DNA from: JAXGZG01 sp040771825
GTDB taxonomy: Bacteria; Bacillota; Sulfobacillia; Fermentithermobacillales; Fermentithermobacillaceae
NCBI GenBank assembly: GCA_040771825.1
Contig: JAXGZG010000003.1
Location: 362,526-426,525 of the forward strand
DNA length: 64,000 nucleotides
Direction: 5' to 3'
The translations under genes were made by a program, and so were the position numbers. Under the pieces are notes generated by a model that was given only the letters and a program-made list of their open reading frames with translations, did no database searches and was not told the DNA's origin. Position 1 is the first letter of the stretch. Every line of letters begins with the position of its first letter. Below, piece by piece: positions 19,820 to 28,275 of this stretch.

Positions 19820-19914
19820 GCTAGTTCCTCCTCTCATTCTCGATGGGAATCTGCTCCATAGGCTCGCTTGATTATCTCTCGGTCTTCTCAAGCGCGTTGC
19901 CGTCAACGCCTAGA

Positions 19915-20463
19915 TCAGTACTCTATGCCTTCCCTCGCCTGTATCCCCTTTTGGTAGTGGTGTTTGACCTCCTTTATCTCGGAAACCATATCGGCCTTCT
20001 CCATGATGGACTCAGGGCAATATCTGCCCGTCAACACCATGTCTACGTGAGGCGGCCTCTTAGCCATGAGGGCCAGTACTTCCTCAACCTCCACAAGCCC
20101 GCACGCCGCGGCCACGTTGACCTCGTCCAAAACCACCAAGCCGTAGTCACCGCTCGTAAGGGCTTCCCGAGCGCGCTCCATGGCCTTTTCGGCGAGGTCT
20201 TTGTCCACCTTCTCGGGATCGACCATGTCAACAAAGTCATCTCGCCCGTGCTGCTCTATCTCTAGAAGAGGCAAGTACTTCTCTGCCGCTATCCTCTCAC
20301 CGTAAACGTTACCTTTCCCCTTCATGAACTGGATGAAGAGGACTCGCCTGCCCCATCCCACTTGACGCAGGGCAAGCCCCAAGGCAGCCGTGGTCTTGCC
20401 TTTGCCGTCGCCGGTGTAGACCATAACTAAACCGCGATTGTCCTGCTTTGTACCATGAGTCAT
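19915..20463 (-). CDS. cobO: Cob(I)alamin adenosyltransferase (CobA/CobO/BtuR type)
   Basis: 182 residues from the ATG at 20463 (GGGAGGAG upstream). It transfers the adenosyl group of ATP to Co(I) corrinoid, giving adenosylcobalamin or its precursor. The family's characteristic P-loop GDGKGKT (18-24) follows MVYT. Also visible are LFIQFMKGKGN, VLDEVNVA (Walker-B like) and LTGRYCPE. Cytoplasmic, about the normal length for CobA. The start is divergent from ftsK with about 130 bases between. A B12-radical SAM enzyme at 49805 is a possible cobalamin user in the same window. Confidence 0.95.
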   Translation of the reverse strand: MTHGTKQDNRGLVMVYTGDGKGKTTAALGLALRQVGWGRRVLFIQFMKGKGNVYGERIAAEKYLPLLEIEQHGRDDFVDMVDPEKVDKDLAEKAMERAREALTSGDYGLVVLDEVNVAAACGLVEVEEVLALMAKRPPHVDMVLTGRYCPESIMEKADMVSEIKEVKHHYQKGIQAREGIEY

Positions 20464-20595
20464 GGAAACTCCTCCCGAACCCGTTATTGGCGCGATGAAG
20501 TCCTTATAGACCCGAAAGAAATTCTTGCCGCACCCTTGGATATCCTTCCATCTGTTATACTTGTACTGTCCATCACCCTTCCGGAGGTCCAAACC

Positions 20596-23262
20596 GTGAG
20601 CAGAACGTATCGAGTCAAGAAAGGGGCTTCCCAGAAAAACGGCAAAGCCAACAAACCTTCACGTTGGCCGTGGCTTGCCTTGTGTCTTGCGGGCATGCTC
20701 CTAATAATCTCCATCGGCATTTCAGGCTCGAATCCCGTGGGACAAGGTCTCTGGGTGAACGTCGCCATGTGGGTGGCACGGAGGGTCTCATCCATCTCCG
20801 GGACTCTGGGAATGGTATTTTGCTTCTTACTCATCCTAAACGCCGTAGTCAAACTGGCCAGTCCAGACAAGCCCCTGCCTCGGTTCGTGTGGGGTATGTG
20901 GGTTCTCTTTTTGTTTGTTTCCGGCATCTACCATAGCTTCAAAGCGCCCTGGGAAGGCACATTCGCGTTTGCCAAGACCGGCGGCGGCGGCGGAATCGTG
21001 GGGGCATGCATTAGCTGGTTCTTCCGGGTGGCCCTAGGCCGCGTGTTCGCTTTGGTGGCCATGGGATTCGGGGTTACAGTGGGGCTTTCCCTTCTTGCCA
21101 ACAAAACGGCCTATACCCCGTTCTCCCTCATATGGATGGCGGCGCTCTCAGGGTGGCAGTGGTTTTGCAAGTTCTTGGCGAATTTCTTCCGGGCCCAGGG
21201 GCCTTCGCCTGACGAAATCGAGCCGGGTTTCGGGCGAGTAGACAGCCCCGATAAGAACAACCTGGATTTGGCCGCCCTCTTGGAGGGAGACCCGCAAAAA
21301 GAAAGGGCACGGGCCAGGGAGGAATCTTCCCAGGAACCTCGGGAAACGAGTTTCTCATCAGCCGTGGCCGACATCAAAGGACGGCTCTCAAGTCCAGACA
21401 GCCAGGAGTCCATAACCTCTCGCCCATCTTGGGACGCCAGGGCTAGATCCGAGGCAAGTGCCACAGAAACCGGTGAAGATTTCGCTTCTATGGTTCAGCC
21501 CTCTCTCAACGAAGACCTTTTCTACGAGTTCCCCAGTTTCAACATCCTTGAGAAGTCAGATCCCCAAAGGCGGCAACGTCCTTCCCAGGATCTTGAAGCC
21601 CGGGCAAGGATCATTGAGAAAACGCTCCTGTCTTTCGGGGTTGTTGCCAAGGTGGTCAATTACACCCAGGGGCCTGCCGTCACCCAGTTCGAGCTTCAGC
21701 CCGGCCCGGGTGTCAAGATAGCCAACATAGTAAACCTGTCGCAGGACATCGCTCTGGCTCTAGCGGCCCAAGATATCCGCATGGAAGCGCCAATCCCAGG
21801 CAAATCAGCCGTAGGCATAGAAGTGCCAAATCGTGAAACTTCTCTAGTACACCTTCGGGACGTGCTGGAGACCAAGGAATTCCGGACCTCCAAATCGCCC
21901 TTGACCGTGGCCTTGGGCAAAGACATATCTGGCAGGTCGGTCATAACGACTCTAGACCGCAGTCTCCATCTACTCATCGCGGGGGCCACAGGCGCAGGAA
22001 AGAGCGTCTGCATTAACTCCCTAATAGCCAGCATCCTGTTTAAGGCTAGACCCGATCAGGTCAAACTGGTGCTGATTGACCCCAAACGAGTTGAGCTTTC
22101 GGTATGGTCCAAGATTCCGCACCTCATTGCACCTGTGGTATCAGACCCCAAGAAAGCTTCTGGCGCCTTGCGCTGGGCCATTAAAGAGATGGAGTCGAGA
22201 TACGAGAAGTTCACCAAGGTAGGTACCAGAGACATCGAACGGTACAATCAGGTGGCGACCCCGCCGGATAGCGTAAAGCCCGCCATGCCCTACATAGTCA
22301 TCATCATCGACGAACTGTCGGATCTGATGATGGTGGCGCCGGCAGAAGTGGAAGACAGCATCTTCCGGCTAGCCCAGATGGCCCGTGCGGCGGGAATCTA
22401 CCTTGTGGTGGCCACCCAGAGGCCGTCTGTGGACGTCATAACCGGCACCATCAAAGCCAACATTCCGTCGAGAATCGCTTTTGCAGTGGCTTCCCAGATA
22501 GACTCCAGAACGATTCTAGATATCGGAGGAGCCGAAAAGCTTCTGGGACGCGGCGATATGCTGTTTGCCCCGGTAGGGGCCACAAAACCTTTGAGGGCCC
22601 AAGGGTGTTACCTGTCTGAGCGGGAAATCGACGAACTGGTATCGTTCGTTTCGAGCCAGGCAAAACCCCAGTTTGCGCCCGGCATCTTGTCCCAGCCCGA
22701 AGTGGCCGAACGTGACACAGAAATACAGGAAGACCCCTTCTTCCCACAAGCCCTCCGAATAGTGGTTGAGGCTAAACAGGCGTCGGTGTCTCGTCTGCAG
22801 CGCAAACTCCCGATTGGGTACAGCAGAGCGGCCCGTCTCATAGACGCCATGGAAGGCAAGGGCTATGTTGGGCCTTACGGGGGCTCTAAACCTCGGGAAG
22901 TTCGCCTCTCCATACAGGAGTATATGAGGATGTTTGAGGAAACCTCTTCGGAAGAGACCCGACCCCCAGAATCTAGGCAAGATCCAAGACTCAGCACAAC
23001 GCAACTAACGCAACCTCCGGCTTCTGAACCAAGGAAGGGCAGTCTGGAACGAAGCCAAGCGCCGAGGGCTGAAGGAAACGACAGCCCAGGGCACGACGAT
23101 AGAGACCCTCTGCAAAAGCCCTCCTTTCTCACAAAGAAAGGAACTTCAGACGATGTGATGCGAAGACTCTTGGAAAGGGCGGGAGTGGGCGATCGTCCTT
23201 GGCATGGAGACAAGCCTTCAGAGACTAGGAGGAATCCCCATGAGCCAAAGACACGATACTAG
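20596..23262 (+). CDS. ftsK: FtsK/SpoIIIE DNA translocase
   Basis: 888 residues from the GTG at 20596 (CCGGAGG upstream). The N-terminus has four to five membrane helices (about 27-200), then a low-complexity linker, the alpha/beta domains (about 340-430) and a RecA-like motor with Walker A GATGAGKS (463-470) and Walker B IVIIIDE (567-573). The motor continues with LVVATQRPSVDVITG. A winged-helix gamma domain for reading KOPS/SRS-type sequences follows (RLQRKLPIGYSRAARLIDAM). After this comes an unusual polar tail of about 110 residues rich in Ser/Arg/Pro. It pumps chromosome DNA through the division or sporulation septum. Its 3' end overlaps the next gene by 23 bases. Confidence 0.95.
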   Translation: MSRTYRVKKGASQKNGKANKPSRWPWLALCLAGMLLIISIGISGSNPVGQGLWVNVAMWVARRVSSISGTLGMVFCFLLILNAVVKLASPDKPLPRFVWGMWVLFLFVSGIYHSFKAPWEGTFAFAKTGGGGGIVGACISWFFRVALGRVFALVAMGFGVTVGLSLLANKTAYTPFSLIWMAALSGWQWFCKFLANFFRAQGPSPDEIEPGFGRVDSPDKNNLDLAALLEGDPQKERARAREESSQEPRETSFSSAVADIKGRLSSPDSQESITSRPSWDARARSEASATETGEDFASMVQPSLNEDLFYEFPSFNILEKSDPQRRQRPSQDLEARARIIEKTLLSFGVVAKVVNYTQGPAVTQFELQPGPGVKIANIVNLSQDIALALAAQDIRMEAPIPGKSAVGIEVPNRETSLVHLRDVLETKEFRTSKSPLTVALGKDISGRSVITTLDRSLHLLIAGATGAGKSVCINSLIASILFKARPDQVKLVLIDPKRVELSVWSKIPHLIAPVVSDPKKASGALRWAIKEMESRYEKFTKVGTRDIERYNQVATPPDSVKPAMPYIVIIIDELSDLMMVAPAEVEDSIFRLAQMARAAGIYLVVATQRPSVDVITGTIKANIPSRIAFAVASQIDSRTILDIGGAEKLLGRGDMLFAPVGATKPLRAQGCYLSEREIDELVSFVSSQAKPQFAPGILSQPEVAERDTEIQEDPFFPQALRIVVEAKQASVSRLQRKLPIGYSRAARLIDAMEGKGYVGPYGGSKPREVRLSIQEYMRMFEETSSEETRPPESRQDPRLSTTQLTQPPASEPRKGSLERSQAPRAEGNDSPGHDDRDPLQKPSFLTKKGTSDDVMRRLLERAGVGDRPWHGDKPSETRRNPHEPKTRY

Positions 23263-25159
23263 CCCGCCTTTAGGGAGACTTCTGACCCTAGACCTCACGG
23301 CGGGCCGAGCGGAGTACTCCGCCATCCCAATAGACATCCTGAAAGAGTGTCTGGGGGGCGCGTCCCTTGGAACCCATCTGTGGCTCGAGTCTGCAAGGAT
23401 AGACGTAGAGCCTCTGTCCCCTGCCAACCCCTTGGTCATAGCGCCCGGGCTACTCACGGGGTTCCCTGTGCTGGCGGCCAACAGAACCTCGTTTGTGGCC
23501 AAGTCGCCTCTCACAGGGCTCCTGAGCGAATCTACGGTTGGGGGATACCTAGGCCCTCATATCAGAGCCTCCGGTTGGGATGCCATTCTCTTGAAAGGCT
23601 CCTCGGCATCTTCCGTGTATGTCCTTATCGACCAAGACGACGAAGTCCAGATTATCTCCGCTTCCGGCCTGTGGGGCCTGGATACCTTCGAGACCACCCA
23701 ACGTCTCAAGGAAGCCCACGGCGGCGATATCGAAGTTGCAGCCATCGGGCTGGCAGGAGAGAATCAAGTGTTCTACGCCTCGGTTATAGCAGGGGGAATC
23801 GACTCAAGGGCCGCCGGGCGAACAGGCATGGGTGCGGTCATGGGCTCCAAAAACCTCAAAGCGGTGGCCATCCGCAAGGGTGCCCCCAGGCAGGCGGCGG
23901 ATCGAAAAGCCGTTGCGGGGCTAATGTCCGACCTTAACAAAAGAATAGCCCAAAAAACCCGGGCGTTCAGCCAATTTGGCACGGCGGGCGGAGTCATCAC
24001 ATGCGAGGCTACGGGCGATCTCCCTATCCAGAATTGGAGAGGCGGGAGTTTTTCCGGAGCAGCGGACATCACGGGACAGACTATGGCTGAAAAGGGCATG
24101 GTCATAGGCCATTACACTTGCTGGGGATGCCCAATACGCTGCGGAAAAGACGTCCGGCTCTATGTGGGCGATCGAGCCGGGGAGAAGTCTCACGGGCCGG
24201 AATATGAGACCATAGCAGGGTACGGTTCGTTGTGCTTGGTAGATGACCCTAGGTACGTGGCTGCGGCCAACGATCTGGCCAACAGGCTGGGTCTAGATAC
24301 CATTTCGTCGGCCAACGCCATAGCCTTTGCCATGGAAGCCTACGAGCGGGGGATTATTGGCGAAGACCAGTGCGGAGGGCCCATATTGTGGGGCGACGGC
24401 GAAGCCGTGCTTCGTCTCTTGGGAGAGATCGCAGCCAAAAGAGGATTGGGCGGCCTTCTAGCTAAAGGTGTTCGATCAGCAGGCGTCGCCCTGGGTCCGC
24501 TTGCTCAAGAGTTCGCTGTCCACGCCAAAGGGCTAGAGATCGCCTTCCACGATCCCCGAGCGTTCACCAGCATGGCGGCGAACTACGCCACTGCCCTGCG
24601 GGGCGGGTGTCATCTTGAAAGTCTGTCATATTACGTGGAGGGCGGCGCTTATCCCAAGGATCTTCTCGGCATGGATCATGACCTTGCCCCTGCATCTGCC
24701 GACAATAAGGCCGAACTGACCGTAAAGATGCAGGATTTCATGACTGTCTTCAACTCTTTGGGCGTGTGCAAATTCCTGGCTAGAACCCATGTGACTTTGG
24801 AAGAGTTCGCTAAGTGGGTAAACGCGGCCTTAGGTTGGGACATCTCCCAAGATGACCTGCTTTTCGCCGCCAAGAGGGCGTTTCAACTGAGAAGGCTTTG
24901 CAACATCGCTTTGGGCGTCACAAGAAAAGACGACACTCTGCCGCCACGGCTTCTCTCCCAGCCAAGGCCCTCGGGAAGAGCAGCCGGCATTTTGCCTTTC
25001 CTCGGGAAGATGCTGGACGAGTACTACGAGCTGCGGGGCTGGGATGCGGAAGGGCTGCCCACTCTAGATACTCTTTTGGAGTTTTGCCTGTTGGCATACT
25101 TGGATAAGCTGGGGTTAAGGAAAGACGTGCTCAGCAACAGAGCAACTGGGCCGGTGTAA
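23240..25159 (+). CDS. Tungsten aldehyde:ferredoxin oxidoreductase (AOR family)
   Basis: 639 residues from the ATG at 23240 (AGGAGG upstream), starting inside the end of ftsK. The AOR fold shows the bis-pterin binding N-terminus (KSPLTGLLSESTVGGYLG), the [4Fe-4S] cysteines C294, C297, C301 (CWGCPIRC) and C510 (FNSLGVCKF). These enzymes oxidise aldehydes to acids, passing electrons to ferredoxin; in peptide fermenters the aldehydes arise from 2-oxo acids. Cytoplasmic; length is typical (about 600-650). The substrate cannot be told from sequence. The MoaD-like gene follows 32 bases later, a common pairing for pterin cofactor supply. Confidence 0.93.
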   Translation: MSQRHDTSPPLGRLLTLDLTAGRAEYSAIPIDILKECLGGASLGTHLWLESARIDVEPLSPANPLVIAPGLLTGFPVLAANRTSFVAKSPLTGLLSESTVGGYLGPHIRASGWDAILLKGSSASSVYVLIDQDDEVQIISASGLWGLDTFETTQRLKEAHGGDIEVAAIGLAGENQVFYASVIAGGIDSRAAGRTGMGAVMGSKNLKAVAIRKGAPRQAADRKAVAGLMSDLNKRIAQKTRAFSQFGTAGGVITCEATGDLPIQNWRGGSFSGAADITGQTMAEKGMVIGHYTCWGCPIRCGKDVRLYVGDRAGEKSHGPEYETIAGYGSLCLVDDPRYVAAANDLANRLGLDTISSANAIAFAMEAYERGIIGEDQCGGPILWGDGEAVLRLLGEIAAKRGLGGLLAKGVRSAGVALGPLAQEFAVHAKGLEIAFHDPRAFTSMAANYATALRGGCHLESLSYYVEGGAYPKDLLGMDHDLAPASADNKAELTVKMQDFMTVFNSLGVCKFLARTHVTLEEFAKWVNAALGWDISQDDLLFAAKRAFQLRRLCNIALGVTRKDDTLPPRLLSQPRPSGRAAGILPFLGKMLDEYYELRGWDAEGLPTLDTLLEFCLLAYLDKLGLRKDVLSNRATGPV

Positions 25160-25191
25160 GCGGCACCAAGAACACGCGGAGGCGGAAATGC

Positions 25192-25455
25192 ATGGCCGGG
25201 ACTGAGCGAAGGCCCGTAACCGTGGAAGTGCTGGGCCACCTCATCTTCTATCTTTCCAGCGAGTATAGGGACGGCTCCCGAGCGCGCATGGCATTTCGCC
25301 CGGGGATTGCCGTGGGATATCTTCCTGAAATGCTGGGCATACCTCCCGAGGAGATCCAGGCGGTAGTGGTAAACGGCACAGTCGTTACGGACAAGTCCGC
25401 CATGCTGGGACCCGGCGATCAAGTTGTGATCATGCCTGCGGTCTCTGCGGGATAG
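25192..25455 (+). CDS. MoaD/ThiS-like sulfur carrier protein
   Basis: 87 residues of ubiquitin-like beta-grasp type: VEVLGHL at the start, LGIPPEEIQAVVVNG in the middle and LGPGDQVVIMPAVSAG at the end. A MoaD partner of AOR would carry sulfur for the pyranopterin dithiolene. The tail ends in Ala-Gly rather than the usual Gly-Gly, the residue pair activated as a thiocarboxylate; the last Gly is kept, so function is possible. It sits directly behind the AOR gene and ends five bases before the convergent S8 gene. Confidence 0.88.
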   Translation: MAGTERRPVTVEVLGHLIFYLSSEYRDGSRARMAFRPGIAVGYLPEMLGIPPEEIQAVVVNGTVVTDKSAMLGPGDQVVIMPAVSAG

Positions 25456-25459
25456 CCAT

Positions 25460-26779
25460 CTAATTCGGTGTTTCCACAAGTGCCTCCACGAATCCGCGGG
25501 GGTTGATAACGCTCATCCCAGATACGGCGGTGGCGGTGTCTTCCAGGGCCCTATACAGCTCGTCCGGTGTAGCCTCGGGATTGACCTCCAGGCCAAGGGC
25601 CAGAACCCCTGCCAGATAAGGGGTGGACCAGCTTAGCCCGCCCGACCCGTAGTATGTGTAGGACTGTGGCGCCTGGACTCCGGCCAAGGTTAGATAGTCA
25701 GCAGGCACTGCCAGTACCCCGGACTGATCTCGGGACATAGCGTCCATCCATTCCGAAAAGGTGCTCACGTTCTTGTAGTAAGCCACGGTGTAGATGAACG
25801 TGTCTATTGCCTCAGCCGAGAGTCTGTCCAAAGACGGATCTGCGGTAAGAAGGCGGGAGAGCTCCTTGCGAGCAGAATCCCAGGAGCCAACTTTGGCATC
25901 CCTCAGCTTAGCCATCACTTCATCCTTGGCCATAGTCCATGACCAAGGCTCATAGCTTTCTGGATCGTCTCTGTCCTTCCCGGGCTTAGAGCCTATTCCG
26001 GTAAAATCCAGTTGAGGCATGCCGGGGTAGACTACCATGATACCCTGCTCCGACGCTTTCCCTATAGCGTCGGCCCAGTCCCTGGCCCCGCCCAAGTTCC
26101 CCGCAAGGGCATCGGGATCAATTCCGTGAGACACAGACACTATACGAATCTTCTCTTCAGGCAAAAGGGCGCTCTGACGCTCCAAGAGCATTTCCATGGC
26201 TTGAGCGTAGCGTTGATAGGGGCGTCCGTCATCGGGCACTGCGAAGTAGTACAGGTGAACGCCGGGCGCAACGCCGTCTTTGCCTGACAAGATGCTTGCA
26301 CAGGCTGCCCCGTGGAAGTGAACCTGGCTCATCTTGGGGTCGTCGGGCAGGGCTTCAATGTAGGTCATTGTCTCGGGCCAGGCCTCGTGGTCCCTGGGAA
26401 TAGGTTTGTCGAATATGGCCACAGAGACTCCTTTGCCAGTGAAGCCTTCTTGGTGGAGGGCTTTCAGGCCGAGTCCAAGGTACTTACCTTTCTCCATGAT
26501 TTCTTGGGGAGACATTCCTTGGAGCATCTTGGGCTCATCGGGCCATTTGGTTGCGGCATCGAAAGTCACTGTATGAAGGATATCTCCTGATTTCGACAGG
26601 TCGAGCTCCGAAGCATCGATTCCCGCCAGATTAGCAAATCTGTGGGACCGGATGACGGGGTTTGGAATCCCTGCAAAAGGGTCTTTTGAACCCCCGAGGT
26701 CCAGCAGGTAATACAAGACGGTGGCCAAGGAACCCGCCACCATAACCAGAATCAGAATCGCCACCACAATCTTCTTCAT
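25460..26779 (-). CDS. Membrane-anchored subtilisin-like (S8) protein with atypical motifs
   Basis: 439 residues: an N-terminal signal anchor (KIVVAILILVMVAGSLATVLYYLL), a linker and an S8-type fold. The catalytic triad can be placed but each motif is altered: Asp in VAIFDKPI (usually DTG/DSG), His in FHGAACASILSG (usually HGT) and Ser in GLSWSTPYLAGVLAL (usually GTSMATP). The oxyanion-hole Asn region is also not obvious. It may be an active protease with unusual specificity or a degenerate binding protein acting outside the membrane. It is convergent with the AOR/MoaD unit and divergent from tldD. Confidence 0.8.
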   Translation of the reverse strand: MKKIVVAILILVMVAGSLATVLYYLLDLGGSKDPFAGIPNPVIRSHRFANLAGIDASELDLSKSGDILHTVTFDAATKWPDEPKMLQGMSPQEIMEKGKYLGLGLKALHQEGFTGKGVSVAIFDKPIPRDHEAWPETMTYIEALPDDPKMSQVHFHGAACASILSGKDGVAPGVHLYYFAVPDDGRPYQRYAQAMEMLLERQSALLPEEKIRIVSVSHGIDPDALAGNLGGARDWADAIGKASEQGIMVVYPGMPQLDFTGIGSKPGKDRDDPESYEPWSWTMAKDEVMAKLRDAKVGSWDSARKELSRLLTADPSLDRLSAEAIDTFIYTVAYYKNVSTFSEWMDAMSRDQSGVLAVPADYLTLAGVQAPQSYTYYGSGGLSWSTPYLAGVLALGLEVNPEATPDELYRALEDTATAVSGMSVINPRGFVEALVETPN

Positions 26780-26802
26780 AAGCTAGTCCCCCGTTGGGCA
26801 AG

Positions 26803-26832
26803 TTGCGGCCCATAGACTTCATTCAGTATAAC
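26803..26832 (+). promoter_or_regulatory. Candidate sigma-A promoter of tldDE
   Basis: TTGCGG (26803-26808) and TATAAC (26827-26832) are spaced by 18 bases and lie about 55 bases before the tldD start. No other promoter is as good in the gap between the divergent S8 and tldD genes. Confidence 0.45.
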
Positions 26833-26886
26833 AAAAGGAGTTGCGCCACGACGGTTCAAATCTACAGTAAGATGAAAGGGGGCAAC

Positions 26887-28275
26887 TTGAAAGTGACTCT
26901 GAAGGATAGAATCAAGGCTGCGCTCAAGGAGTCCACGGCCGACTACTGCGAGGTCCGGCTAGAGGAAACGGAGTCCACCATCATCAGATTCCAGGGCAAT
27001 GACGTTGACGAGGTATCCGAGTCGACTTCGGTTGGCGGAAATGTACGGGCCCTCAAGGATGGCGGCTGGGGTTTTACATCCTTCAACCGCCTAGACGACC
27101 TTTCGAGAAAAGTCTATGAAGCCTGTGCCCAGGCCGCCCTTTTGGGTGAGAGACTCAAGAAAGAGATTCACCTTTACCCTGTAGACCCAGTGGAGGATGT
27201 CGTGGCAGGGCGCTTCCCTAAAGACCCCGCCGAAATTCCTCTTCAGGATAAGGTCAATCTGCTGGAGGGCTACAACAGGCTCGTGCTAGGCCTTCCAGAG
27301 ATTACGTCATCTACAGTGTTCTACTCGGACAAGAAGACTCGCGTGTACTTCGCGAACTCCCACGGCACATACATAGACCAGGACAAGCGGGACATAGCGG
27401 GCGGGCTAATGGCCATTGCCACCAAGAACCGCCTGACCACCTACGACATGGTGACCTTCGGATCCGACGGGGATTTTCGGGTTGCCTTGGGGCTGGAGGA
27501 TGAGATCAGGCAAGCCGCAGACTCGGCAAGGCAAATGCTCTATGCGCCGGTCATGGCCGCGGGCCAGTACACGGCCATCCTTTCCCCGGACATGGCGGGA
27601 CTATTCGTCCACGAAGCTTTCGGCCACCTCAGCGAAGCCGATGAACTGGACGAAAACGAGCACATGAAAGAGCTTCTGAAAATCGGAACACGGTATGGGA
27701 CAGACGAGCTTTCCATCTTCGACAGCGGAGTAGAAGGCGGAAACCGGGGCGACAGCAAATACGATGACGAAGGTGTCCCCATGCATAAATCATACCTCAT
27801 CGACAAAGGCGTAGTTGTGGGGCACCTCCATTCCCGGGAAAGCGCCTGGAAGATGGGGGAAAAGCCTACTGGCAACGCCAGGGCCCTGAACTACCGTTTC
27901 CCGCCCATCGTGAGGATGAGAACCACTTGCATCGGTCCAGGCACTCACACTTTCGATGAAATGCTAAAGGGCATATCTTTGGGCGTCTACGTTGGCAAGG
28001 GGGCAGGAGGCGAGACCAACGGCGAGATGTTCACTTTCGCCGCCACCAGATGCCACATGATCAGGAACGGTTCCATAGCCGAGCCTGTGAGGGACGTAAA
28101 CCTGACTGGCAACGTGTTCGCCACCCTCAACAACATAGACATGATCGGCAGTACGCTCACGGTAAAGAACTCGGCGGGAGGATGCGGCAAAGGAGCCCAG
28201 AGCCCGCTGCCGGTGACCATGGGGTCCCCCAGCATCCGAATCCAGAACGTGGTCATAGGAGGCGAGAAGAGATGA
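26887..28275 (+). CDS. tldD: TldD metalloprotease subunit
   Basis: 462 residues from a TTG at 26887 with AAAGGGGG upstream; an ATG at 26872 lacks a site. The zinc motif HEAFGH (242-247, HExxxH) is intact, as expected for the catalytic subunit of the TldD/TldE heterodimer, which degrades small peptides and matures some RiPPs. The N-terminal domain (DYCEVRLEE, STIIRFQGN) and the conserved C-terminal GGCGKGAQSPLPVTMG block are present. The tldE start overlaps its stop (ATGA), so the two are made together. No RiPP precursor was recognised nearby, so housekeeping peptide turnover is the simpler view. Confidence 0.95.
   Translation: MKVTLKDRIKAALKESTADYCEVRLEETESTIIRFQGNDVDEVSESTSVGGNVRALKDGGWGFTSFNRLDDLSRKVYEACAQAALLGERLKKEIHLYPVDPVEDVVAGRFPKDPAEIPLQDKVNLLEGYNRLVLGLPEITSSTVFYSDKKTRVYFANSHGTYIDQDKRDIAGGLMAIATKNRLTTYDMVTFGSDGDFRVALGLEDEIRQAADSARQMLYAPVMAAGQYTAILSPDMAGLFVHEAFGHLSEADELDENEHMKELLKIGTRYGTDELSIFDSGVEGGNRGDSKYDDEGVPMHKSYLIDKGVVVGHLHSRESAWKMGEKPTGNARALNYRFPPIVRMRTTCIGPGTHTFDEMLKGISLGVYVGKGAGGETNGEMFTFAATRCHMIRNGSIAEPVRDVNLTGNVFATLNNIDMIGSTLTVKNSAGGCGKGAQSPLPVTMGSPSIRIQNVVIGGEKR

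Noticed and set aside
19820..19906. 29-residue Arg-rich leader on the third M14 protein
   Set aside because: A GTG with perfect AGGAGG follows it and gives the same length as the paralogues.
20464..20595. Divergent promoter pair between cobO and ftsK
   Set aside because: A TATACT box exists at about 20556 but no -35 element stands at 16-18 bases on either strand.
28050..28271. Extended start for tldE
   Set aside because: The extra 74 codons are the out-of-frame shadow of tldD; the ATGA overlap gives a better start.
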